Assembly (NCBI GenBank): GCA_025370055.1
Contig: CP073041.1
Location: 4,620,272 to 4,684,271 of the forward strand
Direction: 5' to 3'
DNA: 64,000 nt
Origin: Woronichinia naegeliana WA131
GTDB taxonomy: Bacteria; Cyanobacteriota; Cyanobacteriia; Cyanobacteriales; Microcystaceae
Shown: positions 20,227-29,426 of the stretch, one piece after another
Numbering within the stretch: position 1 is the stretch's first letter
Layout of the letters: every line of letters starts with the position of its first letter
The notes under the pieces: model-generated
Databases searched by the model: none
What the model saw: only the letters and a program-made list of their open reading frames with translations
Told to the model about the DNA's origin: nothing
Position numbers and translations under genes: made by a program

Positions 20227-20434
20227 CTAATTCCAGACCCAATCGCTTGGAGAGTGAAGCATTAAGATTGCGGATTGAATCGTTCTTATTGGAAAATGCG
20301 ACGTTATTATTGCAGAGTACAACATTAAGATTGCAGATTGAAACGTTCTTATTGGAGAACACCGCATTAAGATTGCGACTCGAAACATGATTATTGGAGA
20401 GTGCAACATCAAGATTGTGACTTGAAACATTCTT
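20227..20434. repeat. 21-bp minisatellite in the intergenic region 20068-20442
   Basis: The gap between the exoprotein start and the nuclease-tail fragment is filled mostly by a degenerate 21-base repeat. Alternating units read like GAAACGTTCTTATTGGAGAAC and ACAACATTAAGATTGCAGATT. One plus-strand frame would give Leu-rich heptads (ETFLLEN, TTLRLQI), but the only start is a GTG with no good ribosome site, so I treat it as a repeat and not a gene. Confidence 0.75.
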
Positions 20435-20442
20435 ACTTGGCT

Positions 20443-20766
20443 CTAATTTTCCGTGATTGACAATTGGGCTTGTATTCTGCCGATAGACTGCTGAAAATCC
20501 TCCAGAGAATCAACCGTCACCGCCAACTTAAGCAACTCATCCAAAACCGATAAATCAGAAATTCCCATCAGATAAGTTTCTATTTCTAAGGTAAGTTCAC
20601 CAAGACGAACTAGTAAAACCGCCTTAATATAGTCACGAGCTTTTTGCAATGCACCAATTTCCTTACCTCGTTCCATACCACGAAGTGACCTATTACTTAA
20701 TAAAAGCATGGTTCTTTCCTCCTCAAATTGTTGACTGTATTCCTTCCAAAGACTGCCAGAAATCAT
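20443..20766 (-). pseudogene. Rpn-type nuclease C-terminal tail fragment (type a)
   Basis: These 107 codons start inside the end of the upstream nuclease gene and encode only the C-terminal part of an Rpn/PD-(D/E)XK protein: FEEERTM, RGMERGKEIGALQ, then ARDYIKAVL and LLKLAVTVDSLEDF. The nuclease head is missing. It matches the tail of the copy at 21724, not the tail of its immediate neighbour, so it looks like a leftover tail cassette. It could still be translated as a free tail. Confidence 0.6.
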
Positions 20767-21724
20767 CTGGAGAGTTAACAGTTGCCGCGATTGTTAGAAT
20801 TTGATTTAAAATAAATAAATCGGAAATTTGGCTTAAATGACTTTCGACATCTGAAGTAACATTGCCAAGTCGAGCCTGTAAAACCGTTTTAATTGCAGCG
20901 CGAGAATTTTGTAAAGCCCCAATTTCCTTGCCAATTTCCTTGCCAATTTCCTTGCCAATTTCCTTGCCTCGTTCTAGACCACGAAGTTCCATATTACTTA
21001 ATAAAGGCATGGTTCTTTCCTCCTCAAATTGTTGAATTTTAAAATCTAAACTTTCTTGTAAAAAACTAGGTAAAGTCATCATTCTGTCAATAATTTGAAA
21101 CAGTTTGATAATCTTTTCCCTCGTTAAGCCCCGATCATACAACCCTCGAATCAAAGACCACTTCCAAACCTCCCTTTGTTCAGGATTGCCCGTCGTTGCC
21201 TTCGTTTTCAGGTGTGCCATCACAATCATAGCAAACGGATTCAAACTCGACTCTAATTCAGCCCAGCGTGACTCATAATCCAACAGTTTAGCGATCAAGA
21301 ACTTGATTGTCACCTCAGAGCCAGCAAAACCATAACGAAAACGATTTGGTCGCCAATTAGTCCGCTCATCTCCCAGAATAGCTAAACTGACCACAGGCTT
21401 GTGATACAAATCAAAAGCACGGTAGTTGTAGATATACATTCGCCTAGAAAATTCAACATCATACTGACTTTGTACCTCGATATGAACGAGTATCCAAATG
21501 TCCTGGTTATCTAATAACCAAACTTGATAGAGCTTATCGGCAATACATTTTTCTGTATCCGAAGAAGCCGTAATTTGTTGCAACTCTTTATCTAACGATT
21601 GGGGAAGAATTGTCCAATCAATCTGTTGGTAAATTTCAGGAAAAAAGAAGAACAGAAAGTCGTCAAAATATTCGTTTAGTGCTTCTTTCCAAGATTCGTC
21701 ATAGTTAGCAGTAACGGAGTTCAT
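20723..21724 (-). CDS. Rpn-family (PD-(D/E)XK) nuclease, copy 2
   Basis: This 333-residue protein belongs to the recombination-promoting nuclease / transposase-like family widespread in cyanobacteria. The head has LYQVWLLDNQDIWILVHIE, with the Asp and the HIEVQ catalytic half-motif typical of the fold, then SRRMYIYNYRAFDLYHKPV. The tail has an ERGKEIGKEIG repeat linker and a type b C-terminus (AAIKTVLQARLG). It starts by a TAATG overlap with the stop of the copy upstream and is nearly identical to it through the head. Role: probably DNA nicking that promotes recombination, or phage-related. This is from the family, not from direct evidence. Confidence 0.8.
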   Translation of the reverse strand: MNSVTANYDESWKEALNEYFDDFLFFFFPEIYQQIDWTILPQSLDKELQQITASSDTEKCIADKLYQVWLLDNQDIWILVHIEVQSQYDVEFSRRMYIYNYRAFDLYHKPVVSLAILGDERTNWRPNRFRYGFAGSEVTIKFLIAKLLDYESRWAELESSLNPFAMIVMAHLKTKATTGNPEQREVWKWSLIRGLYDRGLTREKIIKLFQIIDRMMTLPSFLQESLDFKIQQFEEERTMPLLSNMELRGLERGKEIGKEIGKEIGKEIGALQNSRAAIKTVLQARLGNVTSDVESHLSQISDLFILNQILTIAATVNSPDDFWQSLEGIQSTI

Positions 21725-22752
21725 TAATTTCCCTTGATTGACGATTGAGCTTGTATTCTGCCGACAGACTGCCGAAAATCCTCGAGAGAATCAACCGTCA
21801 CCGCCAACTTAAGCAACTCATCTAACACCGATAAATCAGAAACCTGCTCAAGCGAACTATCAACGCCGAAAGAAACCTCACCAAAGCGAACTTTTAAAAC
21901 TGCCTTGATATAATCACGAGCATTTTGCAATGCACCAATTTCCTTACCAATCTCCTTACCAATCTCCTTACCAATTTCCATACCTCGTTCCATACCTCGT
22001 TCCATACCACGAAGTTCCATATTACTTAATAAAGGCATTGTTCTTTCCTCCTCAAATTGTTGAATTTTAAAATCTAAACTTTCTTGTAAAGGATTAGGTA
22101 AAGTCATCATTCTGTCAATAATTTGAAACAGCTTGATAATCTTTTCTCTCGTTAATCCCCGATCATACAACCCTCGAATTAAAGACCACTTCCAAACCTC
22201 CCGTTGCTCAGGATTTCCCGTCGTTGCCTTCGTCTTCAGGTGTGCCATCACAATCATAGCAAACGGATTCAGACTAGACTCCAATTCAGCCCAGCGCGAC
22301 TCATAATCCAACAGTTTAGCGATCAAGAACTTGATTGTCACCTCAGAGCCAGCAAAACCATAGCGAAAACTATTCGGTCGCCAATTAGTCCGCTCATCTC
22401 CCAGAATAGCTAAACTGACCACAGGCTTGTGATACAAATCAAAAGCACGGTAATTGTAGATATACATTCGCCTAGAAAATTCAGCATCATACTGACTTTG
22501 TACCTCGATATGAACGAGTATCCAAATGTCCTGGTTATCTAATAACCAAACTTGATAGAGCTTATCGGCAATACATTTTTCTGTATCCGAAGAAGCCGTA
22601 ATTTGTTGCAACTCTTTATCTAACGATTGGGGAAGAATTGTCCAATCAATCTGTTGGTAAATTTCAGGAAAAAAGAAGGACAGAAAGTCATCAAAATATT
22701 CGTTTAATGCTTCTTTCCATGATTCGTCATAGTTGGCAGTAAAGGAGTTCAT
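21724..22752 (-). CDS. Rpn-family (PD-(D/E)XK) nuclease, copy 1
   Basis: This 342-residue protein has a head almost identical to that of the copy at 20723 and the same HIEVQ motif. The linker is longer (MERGMERGMEIGKEIG...), built from 12-base repeats. The tail is type a (ARDYIKAVLKVRFG, LLKLAVTVDSLEDF), different from the type b tail of the next copy. It starts by a TAATG overlap with the tail fragment upstream and ends by a TAATG overlap with copy 2, so the group is probably one transcript. Tandem duplication with exchange of tails is the simplest explanation. Confidence 0.8.
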   Translation of the reverse strand: MNSFTANYDESWKEALNEYFDDFLSFFFPEIYQQIDWTILPQSLDKELQQITASSDTEKCIADKLYQVWLLDNQDIWILVHIEVQSQYDAEFSRRMYIYNYRAFDLYHKPVVSLAILGDERTNWRPNSFRYGFAGSEVTIKFLIAKLLDYESRWAELESSLNPFAMIVMAHLKTKATTGNPEQREVWKWSLIRGLYDRGLTREKIIKLFQIIDRMMTLPNPLQESLDFKIQQFEEERTMPLLSNMELRGMERGMERGMEIGKEIGKEIGKEIGALQNARDYIKAVLKVRFGEVSFGVDSSLEQVSDLSVLDELLKLAVTVDSLEDFRQSVGRIQAQSSIKGN

Positions 22753-23111
22753 TAATTTCCCGTGATTGACAATTGGGATTGTATCCCGCCGATAGATCGT
22801 CGAAAATCCTCTAGAGAGTTAACTGTTGCGGCTATTGTTAAGATTTGATTTAAAATAGACAAATCAGAAATTTCACTTAAAGAATTTTCAACATCTGAAG
22901 TAACACTGCCAAGTCGAGCCTGTAAAACCGTTTTAATCGCAGTGCGAGAATTTTGTAAAGCCCCAATTTCCTTACCAATTTCTTTACCTCGTTCTATACC
23001 ACAAAGTGACCTATTACTTAATAAAAGCATAGTTCTTTCCTCCTCCCTAATTGATCGTAAACCGTCGTTAAAACCGTAGCAACAGAGGGGCTTGTCATGG
23101 TAAACCTGCAT
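22752..23111 (-). pseudogene. Rpn-type nuclease C-terminal tail fragment (type b)
   Basis: This 119-codon frame has an unrelated first 20 residues (MQVYHDKPLCCYGFNDG), then EEERTMLLLSNRSL, the GKEIGKEIGALQ linker and a type b tail (TAIKTVLQARLG, ILTIAATVN). It is a headless relative of the two full genes downstream and overlaps copy 1 by TAATG. It is a likely remnant left by deletion of a head, or a cassette donor. Confidence 0.6.
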
Positions 23112-23189
23112 TCATGCGAATTTTCCGAGGATCGTAGCATAGAAACTCAGGGAAACAATACTAGATTCATTGAAAATTTGTAACGTTTG

Positions 23190-23346
23190 TTACTGGACAG
23201 TGCGAAGTTCTAGGAGAATCAACGAGTTTATTAGGGTTTCAGCCCCCAACGCTCCTTAAGTCCCACAATCGCTAAAACGCTTTTAAGACAAGGCTTTTAG
23301 GTGTTTTGTCAAAATGTCTGACGGAAAACTTCGCACTCACCAGTAA
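23190..23346. mobile_element. Miniature inverted-repeat element in the 23112-23473 gap
   Basis: TTACTGGACAGTGCGAAGTT at 23190 is mirrored by AACTTCGCACTCACCAGTAA at 23327-23346 (17 of 20 positions complementary), giving a 157-base noncoding element. The rest of the gap shows no gene. There is no transposase inside, so mobility would be in trans. Confidence 0.6.
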
Positions 23347-23473
23347 GTTGAAACTGTTAATTATTTAAAACGCATACAGGCAAGGAGATGATCGCCCCTT
23401 GTTACAAGACTTTCAGCAAAATCATTATGCAATCTAAATTCGTGACAGCTTAGTTGTAAAGAGTAGTTTAGAC

Positions 23474-25669
23474 TTACTCCGTTGGTTTATCATTGTCGAG
23501 TAAATCCTGAAGAAAAGGTTCAAGATTTTTAGGGCGATAATCGGAACAAGCCTTCAATCGTTTGACCACACTATGATGAACAGTGACAACTTTGGTGTTA
23601 AAAGATCGCCATTCTTCACCCCCTAAAGCCGACAAGCCCTTAACACTGTTATCGAACTTAATTGTTGGGTCTAGTTTGATTTGGAATTCCTCACTTTCAG
23701 ATTCCGTTGAGTCAAATTCCAATCCCAATTTTTTAGCCTGATTAATCATCCATTGTAACGGGTAATCGGAAAGTCCTTGATAGTCTTTTTTTCCGCCACC
23801 GATACAGCTATGTTCACCGGCAAATAAAACTTCTTTGACAACTTGCTCAGGATTTTGAGGATTGGTTTTTAGGGGAGTTGAAGGAAAGTTTTTGCGTTTT
23901 TCATCAATGGCCACAGCATGAAAGGCATTCTGAATAATGGGACTTAATTTTGTATCGCTAAATTCATATTTTTGATGATAAAACTTAGCGAGGGGAAACC
24001 AAGGGGTTAAATCAGGAATGCCAAAAGTTCCCACCGTATCCCAACAACCTAACATTTTAATGGGAATACGATGCTGAAGATATTCCTTTTCTGTATCTAT
24101 TTTTTGAGCATTAGCTTCACGGAATTCCTGAGCTTTAGCACTATCAGAACGAACGGTATGGTCTCTATAAAGTTGATAAGCTTGGGGTATCTCTCCAACT
24201 TTGGAGCGTTTTAACAGTCCACATTTATCCATTAAACTGGCTAAACAACGAACGGCATAGGCTCCCCGACTAAAACCGAATAAATAGATTTCATCTTGGG
24301 TTTCAGGATTATAGTTAATGCAAAGAAAACGATAGGCATCTTGAATCATGCGATCAAGACCCCAACCAAAAGTTTCATTCTCTAAACATTTAATAAAATC
24401 ATTATCTTCAGTTGTGCCATACCCTGATAAAAAGACGATTTGGGGAGTTTGATCTTCAGCAATATACTTGATAGATTGGGCAAATTTAACTACATTACTG
24501 GGATAAGTCCCCGCAGATTCCTGCCAAGAACCATCACAACAAATAATTAACCGTTTTTTCTGAATTGAGTCAGCCAGGGGAATGGATTCAGAAGTTGTAG
24601 TTTCAGGAATTGCAGTTTCAGAAATCTCCTCAATAGTTTCATTTGTTTGATCAGAAAAAGCAGTTTCTTCGGCAATGATAATTGGTTCTAAATTTTCTAT
24701 GACAGAAGATTCTTGATTTTCGGGTTGAGAATCCTGCTCAAGCACTTCATCCAATTCAGTGAGCATTTCTGGTGTTTCCAAAATTAATACTTCTTGATGG
24801 TTAATGGTGATAGCCTCTGATTCAATCGGTAAGTCAGAATTTATCACCTCGGCAGCATTTTCATCGGTAGTAATAACTTCAGTCAATTCATCAGTTTCTA
24901 AAGGAGATTCTTCTTCAATGGAGTCAAAAATTTCGTTGATCATGGTTGTTCTTTTAGTCTTACTTTTAGCATGACTGTTGGTTCGAGTTTTGGATTTAGG
25001 GGCAAAGGATGATTTTGGAGGAAGACTATCTAGTTGCCAGCTTGTCCCATAGGGAATACCATTATTGTTATAGCTGGTTTGATCCTCCACATTACCATTG
25101 AGCGATAAATAAGTGACTAAGCCAATTTCATCTCCTAGAGGATATTGATACATATCTTTTTGGATTTCTTCTTGACTACGCGCTTGATTCCAAATAGACA
25201 GTTCGGTAAGATAACCTTGCCAATAATGAGAGAGCTTAACGGATGCTCCCAAGGTTATTTTTTCAATGCCTGTTAAGGTACGGTTATGACCGTTGCCACG
25301 ATGCCAAATCAGACCGTTGCGATAGATCAACATTCGACCCGCGATCGCGTTTTTGACAAAGGCCCAATGAGTCCAATGATTATAATCCTTGAGCTTAACT
25401 TTTTTTTCAATCCGATCAAAACCTTCTTCATTACCTGCGTCCCAAAAAATAGAAGGAGTGACTGGATCGCCCCAGGGAAGAGTAATATGTAAAACGCGGT
25501 TATTTTCCTGATTAAAAGCCTCTAAAAGAGTCGTTTCTGTCGCTAAATTGTTTTCTCCCTTTGCCCAAAATGCAATGGTGATGCTATTATCAATATTGAA
25601 AAATCCTTGGGATAACTCGATATGATCATCTATGCCATTGAACCTTAAGACGGATCGTTGTTCAGCCAT
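23474..25669 (-). CDS. LamG-like + DUF2235 alpha/beta hydrolase (Tle1-type)
   Basis: This is a 731-residue protein. Residues 1-215 form a concanavalin-like LamG domain (VLRFNGIDDHIEL, HWTHWAFVKN). An acidic low-complexity linker of about 150 residues follows, then a DUF2235 domain. Its motifs are IICCDGSWQE, GFSRGAYAVR with the nucleophile Ser near 467, LGCWDTVGTFG, and GEHSCIGGG with the His near 618. DUF2235 includes the Tle1 phospholipase effectors. In cyanobacteria such proteins are usually uncharacterised, and the lectin-like domain suggests binding of glycans or cell surfaces. There is no signal peptide and no secretion apparatus nearby. It is divergent from the microviridin exporter. 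Confidence 0.85.
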   Translation of the reverse strand: MAEQRSVLRFNGIDDHIELSQGFFNIDNSITIAFWAKGENNLATETTLLEAFNQENNRVLHITLPWGDPVTPSIFWDAGNEEGFDRIEKKVKLKDYNHWTHWAFVKNAIAGRMLIYRNGLIWHRGNGHNRTLTGIEKITLGASVKLSHYWQGYLTELSIWNQARSQEEIQKDMYQYPLGDEIGLVTYLSLNGNVEDQTSYNNNGIPYGTSWQLDSLPPKSSFAPKSKTRTNSHAKSKTKRTTMINEIFDSIEEESPLETDELTEVITTDENAAEVINSDLPIESEAITINHQEVLILETPEMLTELDEVLEQDSQPENQESSVIENLEPIIIAEETAFSDQTNETIEEISETAIPETTTSESIPLADSIQKKRLIICCDGSWQESAGTYPSNVVKFAQSIKYIAEDQTPQIVFLSGYGTTEDNDFIKCLENETFGWGLDRMIQDAYRFLCINYNPETQDEIYLFGFSRGAYAVRCLASLMDKCGLLKRSKVGEIPQAYQLYRDHTVRSDSAKAQEFREANAQKIDTEKEYLQHRIPIKMLGCWDTVGTFGIPDLTPWFPLAKFYHQKYEFSDTKLSPIIQNAFHAVAIDEKRKNFPSTPLKTNPQNPEQVVKEVLFAGEHSCIGGGKKDYQGLSDYPLQWMINQAKKLGLEFDSTESESEEFQIKLDPTIKFDNSVKGLSALGGEEWRSFNTKVVTVHHSVVKRLKACSDYRPKNLEPFLQDLLDNDKPTE

Positions 25670-25975
25670 TGATTTTCTCCTGGTAATTTTCAGCGATTAA
25701 AAAATGATTAATCATGTTAGTCATCTTAAAAAATAGATTAAATTGGATGTTAAAACTTAGAAAAATTGATCAAAGTTAGGGAGGACTGGCACTTTGTTCG
25801 CCCCATTCTGCTCAATTCTAGCAGTATTTGCGGCTATTTAGCTCAAAATATTGTTCCCAAGCTTTACCCCTAGAGACTTTTATCGTAAAGTGGTGAGAGA
25901 CAGTCTGGTTTATTCCAATTGTAGCCGTTTTGTTCTTCACCCAGGGAATCTCGAAAATATACTACTTTTTACGCT
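25670..25975. promoter_or_regulatory. Divergent intergenic region, hydrolase / microviridin exporter
   Basis: These 306 bases sit between two divergent starts and should carry both promoters. No box or palindrome stands out. The exporter ATG has no clear Shine-Dalgarno sequence. Confidence 0.4.
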
Positions 25976-28015
25976 ATGCAAACCCCCGTTGTATCTGAGC
26001 AGTCCTCCAATAATCCCTTTTCACTGTTTGGTCAATTTTGGAAAAATCTTAAAATTGTAGCTCAACCCTATTGGTATCCAACCGAGTTAAATGGACGAGC
26101 CTTTGGAGATGTGATCATTTCCTGGGGAATGTCAGCATTGATAATTCTAACCGTTTTGGCGACAGTGGGGGTGGAGGCTTTTAGTAGCTATTGGAATCGT
26201 TATGTCCTCGATATTATTATCCAAGATAGAGACCTTTCTAAATATCTAAATACCCTGTGGCTATCCAGTTTATTGATTGTGGTTGTAACAGGGTTATTTG
26301 CTTTTTCTCAGTTTATTCGTCGCAAAGTCGCTTTAGATTGGTATAAATGGCTCAGTACACAAACCGTTAAGAAATATCTCAATGACCGTGCTTATTATAA
26401 CATTAATTTCACCTCAGATTTAAAAAATCCTGATCAAAGATTATCTCAAGAAATTGAACCAATTACCACCATGACCTTAAGGTTTTTAATTACCTTGGTG
26501 GAAAAAGGGTTACAAATGATTACTTTTTCAATTATTCTTTGGACAATTTCTCAGCAAATTGCCGTGTATTTAGTAATCTACACGATCGCAGGAAATTTAG
26601 TGGCGATTTATCTAACCCAGGAATTAAACAAAATTAATCAATCCGAACTTAATTATAAGGCAGATTATAGTTATGCGTTAACCCATGTTCGTAACCATGC
26701 GGAATCCATTGCTTTTTTTCAGGGAGAAGAGCAGGAAGCAAAAATGATTGAACGTCGTTTTGAACGGGTTATCCAAAGCTCAGAAAAACTCATTAATTGG
26801 GAACGGTTTAATAATCTTTTTAATCGGGGTTATCAGTCAGCGATTGGTATATTTTCAATGTTTATTTTGACACCCATGTTTATTCAAAATGAAATTGATT
26901 ATGGGGAGATTAGTCAAGCCAGTTTATGTTGTTTTCTTTTTTCCAATGCCCTGGGACAATTAATTACTGAATGGGGAACATCGGGTAAAGTCTCGAATTA
27001 TATTGAACGGTTAGCCGCTTTTGCCGATGCTTTAAAAGTTGCAGGTGAAGAACCGAAAAACTTAAGTCGTATTACAACCCTAGAAGATAATCGTCTGGCT
27101 TTCGAGAATTTTACCCTACAAACTCCCGATTATCAAAAGGTGATTGTGGAGAATTTATCGGTTTCTGTCCCGTTGGGAGAAAGCCTATTAATTATCGGCC
27201 CCAGTGGCAGGGGAAAAAGTTCTTTGTTACGGGCGATCGCGGGTTTATGGAAGGCGGGCAGTGGTCGTTTAGTCCGTCCTCCTTTGTCCGATATGTTATT
27301 TTTACCCCAACGCCCTTATATTATTCTTGGCACTTTACGCGAGCAATTACTTTATCCCCATGCAGATGTTCAAATCAGCGATCAAGAATTAGAAATTATC
27401 CTAAAAAAAGTCAATCTTCAACATTTATTAACTGAAAAAAATAGCTTTGATCGAGAAGTTAATTGGGAACAGGTTTTATCTCTCGGAGAACAGCAAAGAT
27501 TAGCCTTTGCCCGACTATTGATTACTCGCCCTACCTTTACTATCTTAGATGAAGCAACCAGTGCCTTAGATTTACCAAACGAAGCCAGCTTATATCAACA
27601 ATTACAAGAAACTGAAACCACTTTTATTAGTGTGGGTCATCGAGAAAGTTTATTTAATTACCATCAATGGGTCTTAGAGTTAACCGAAAATTCCCATTGG
27701 CAACTATCAACCGTCGCAGATTATCAGCAAAAAAAAGTTAATACCGTAGAAGTCAGATCAACAAATTTAGGAAATTCCCAGGAGGTAAAAATAGAAGAGA
27801 CTTTATCCGACTTTAAAACTGAGGATCAGTCAGAAATTCAAGCAATGCCTGAAATAACAGAGGGTTTATCCCATAAACAAATGCAAGCACTCACTGATTA
27901 TTCTTTAGGTAGTGTTCGGAATCGAGCTAGTTTAGGCAAAACAATTACTGCTAAGGATGGTTTTAATTATCGTTACGATAAAGACCCAAAAATCTTACAA
28001 TGGGTTAGGATATAG
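25976..28015 (+). CDS. mvdA: Microviridin cluster ABC transporter (MvdA/MdnE)
   Basis: This 679-residue fused permease-ATPase is of the SbmA/BacA-like type. Walker A is GPSGRGKSS near 408, the signature is LSLGEQQRLAFARL and Walker B is FTILDEATSALD. The gene order (transporter, acetyltransferase, two ligases, precursor) follows the Planktothrix mvd layout. In that pathway the transporter is needed for export and for full processing, and is thought to hold the enzymes together at the membrane. It is paralogous to the protein at 11189 over its whole length, including the C-terminal extension ending DKDPKILQWVRI. Confidence 0.9.
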   Translation: MQTPVVSEQSSNNPFSLFGQFWKNLKIVAQPYWYPTELNGRAFGDVIISWGMSALIILTVLATVGVEAFSSYWNRYVLDIIIQDRDLSKYLNTLWLSSLLIVVVTGLFAFSQFIRRKVALDWYKWLSTQTVKKYLNDRAYYNINFTSDLKNPDQRLSQEIEPITTMTLRFLITLVEKGLQMITFSIILWTISQQIAVYLVIYTIAGNLVAIYLTQELNKINQSELNYKADYSYALTHVRNHAESIAFFQGEEQEAKMIERRFERVIQSSEKLINWERFNNLFNRGYQSAIGIFSMFILTPMFIQNEIDYGEISQASLCCFLFSNALGQLITEWGTSGKVSNYIERLAAFADALKVAGEEPKNLSRITTLEDNRLAFENFTLQTPDYQKVIVENLSVSVPLGESLLIIGPSGRGKSSLLRAIAGLWKAGSGRLVRPPLSDMLFLPQRPYIILGTLREQLLYPHADVQISDQELEIILKKVNLQHLLTEKNSFDREVNWEQVLSLGEQQRLAFARLLITRPTFTILDEATSALDLPNEASLYQQLQETETTFISVGHRESLFNYHQWVLELTENSHWQLSTVADYQQKKVNTVEVRSTNLGNSQEVKIEETLSDFKTEDQSEIQAMPEITEGLSHKQMQALTDYSLGSVRNRASLGKTITAKDGFNYRYDKDPKILQWVRI

Positions 28016-28090
28016 AACTTTCTAGCTAATTTATTTGAATTTTGCCAATTTCTATATCTCAAATCAGCCGTATGTTAGGAATTTCATCAA

Positions 28091-28630
28091 ATGAAAGCAC
28101 TGGAAAAACTTGTGACGGAACGATTATATTTAGTACCCTTAAAGGTTGAACTTCTGAAAGCGGCAATCATAGGTATTGATGAATTAGCAACAACTTTGGG
28201 TGTAAAAGTTGCTCCTGACTGGGCTGATCAAGAGTTTATTCAAGTTTTTCCTGATATTGCAGATATTTTGTTGAAATTCCCTTTACAAAATGAGTGGGGA
28301 TGGGGGAGTTTAATTATTCATCAAACAGAAAATACCCTTATTGGTCATGTGATGATCAAAATTATTCCTGATGCCACAGGTTTCCCAACCGATGCTGTAG
28401 AACTTGGTTATCAAGTAGCGTCGTTATATCGCCGACAAGGGTACGCATCTGAGGCGACAAAAGCCATGATGGATTGGACGCTTTCTCAACCTGGTATGCA
28501 AACAGTGACTGCTGGATGCGATCCCAATAATATAGCTTCAAAGCGAGTTTTAGAAAAAATAGGAATGGATTTGATAGAAGCACGGGAGAAAATCTTGGTG
28601 TGGAAATTGAGCAGATCAAAAATTTTATAA
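28091..28630 (+). CDS. mvdB: GNAT acetyltransferase of the microviridin cluster (MvdB/MdnD)
   Basis: This 179-residue GNAT-fold N-acetyltransferase begins with MKALEKLVTERLYLVPL and has the acetyl-CoA loop RRQGYASEA near residue 115. Characterised homologues acetylate the new N-terminus of the cyclised microviridin core. It lies 75 bases after the exporter gene and just before the first precursor, consistent with a tailoring role. Confidence 0.9.
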   Translation: MKALEKLVTERLYLVPLKVELLKAAIIGIDELATTLGVKVAPDWADQEFIQVFPDIADILLKFPLQNEWGWGSLIIHQTENTLIGHVMIKIIPDATGFPTDAVELGYQVASLYRRQGYASEATKAMMDWTLSQPGMQTVTAGCDPNNIASKRVLEKIGMDLIEAREKILVWKLSRSKIL

Positions 28631-28709
28631 CCGTCATGGCAACTTTAGTTCAGCAGTTCAGGGCTTTTGTATTTTTGACTACATTCTGAATTTGGAATTG
28701 TTGTAGATA

Positions 28710-28920
28710 GGGCTTGCCGAAAAAAAGCTGAAACCCTTACTAGACAATACTTTCAGGTATTTTGGAAAGGATCAGGTGCAAGTTTATGGCATTTGGAAGC
28801 TCAAAATCTATGCACTTTACTGGAAAATTGTGGGGTAGAACGGGAAACTGATCTCTGAAGTCACCATTTTTCGCGCCCTATGGCATCTAGGTTCGTTTTG
28901 TGGACTTATTCAGCAAGCCC
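28710..28920. mobile_element. 211-bp MITE with TAGATA duplication
   Basis: GGGCTTGCCGAAAAAAAGC at the left and CTTATTCAGCAAGCCC at the right are imperfect inverted repeats. TAGATA flanks both sides (28704-28709 and 28921-28926). No reading frame of interest lies inside. It sits in the 420-base gap between the acetyltransferase and the first precursor gene, just upstream of that gene's promoter. Confidence 0.7.
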
Positions 28921-28956
28921 TAGATAGGATGATTTAATTTTATGGTCAAATTATGG

Positions 28957-28985
28957 TTGACAAAGAAAAAGCAGGATGCTACAAT
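28957..28985 (+). promoter_or_regulatory. Near-consensus sigma-70 promoter of the first microviridin precursor
   Basis: TTGACA (28957-28962), a 17-base spacer and TACAAT (28980-28985) lie 65 bases before the precursor ATG. This is the strongest promoter match I saw in the window, and it would let the precursor be made in excess over the enzymes. Confidence 0.75.
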
Positions 28986-29050
28986 ACTTTTTAAGTTTAT
29001 GACAGTTAAGGTCTTAAACCTGTTTACTCAATACCAAAAGAGGTATAACT

Positions 29051-29188
29051 ATGACCAAAGATCAACAAGGTAAATTACTCCCCTTCTTTGCTCGTTTCTT
29101 ATCCGTAAGCGAAGAAGAATCTGCCCCTGATTCTCCTTCCTTCGCAAACACAAAAAAATGGCCTTCTGACTGGGAAGAATCCTTCTAA
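29051..29188 (+). CDS. Microviridin precursor peptide 1 (45 aa)
   Basis: The leader contains PFFARFLSV, the helix recognised by the ATP-grasp ligases. The core ends TKKWPSDWEESF: Thr34, Lys36, Ser39, Asp40, Glu42 and Glu43 are in the canonical TxKxPSDxEE spacing for two ester bonds and one amide. Trp replaces the usual Tyr at position 37. AGAGG precedes the ATG, a strong promoter lies upstream and a hairpin terminator follows, so it can be expressed alone. Members of this family are serine protease inhibitors. Confidence 0.93.
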   Translation: MTKDQQGKLLPFFARFLSVSEEESAPDSPSFANTKKWPSDWEESF

Positions 29189-29254
29189 CTGGGAAGAATA
29201 TTAATTCAGATGACTTGAGTAACTAAAATAACTTTAGTAATTACTCAAAAAAAT

Positions 29255-29303
29255 AAATACTGCAACTAGTCAAGCCAAGGCAAGACTTTTTGCAGTGTTT
29301 TGT
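29255..29303 (+). terminator. Hairpin terminator after precursor 1
   Basis: AAATACTGCAA (29255-29265) pairs with TTGCAGTGTTT (29290-29300), and T-rich sequence follows. The loop, including AGTCAAGCC.AGGCAAGAC, is shared with the terminator after precursor 2. Confidence 0.75.
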
Positions 29304-29426
29304 TACGTTACGATAAATAAAAACTTAAAAGCTTTAAAATAGGGTTAAAATATAGAAGTGTTTTTAACGAATTAATTGTCCTTCTTCTTTGACGAAACCT
29401 ATAATTTTTATTAAGTTCCACATTCT

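Noticed and set aside
20079-20390. 103-codon plus-strand gene over the minisatellite
   Set aside because: GTG start without ribosome site, and the frame exists only because the repeat length is a multiple of three.
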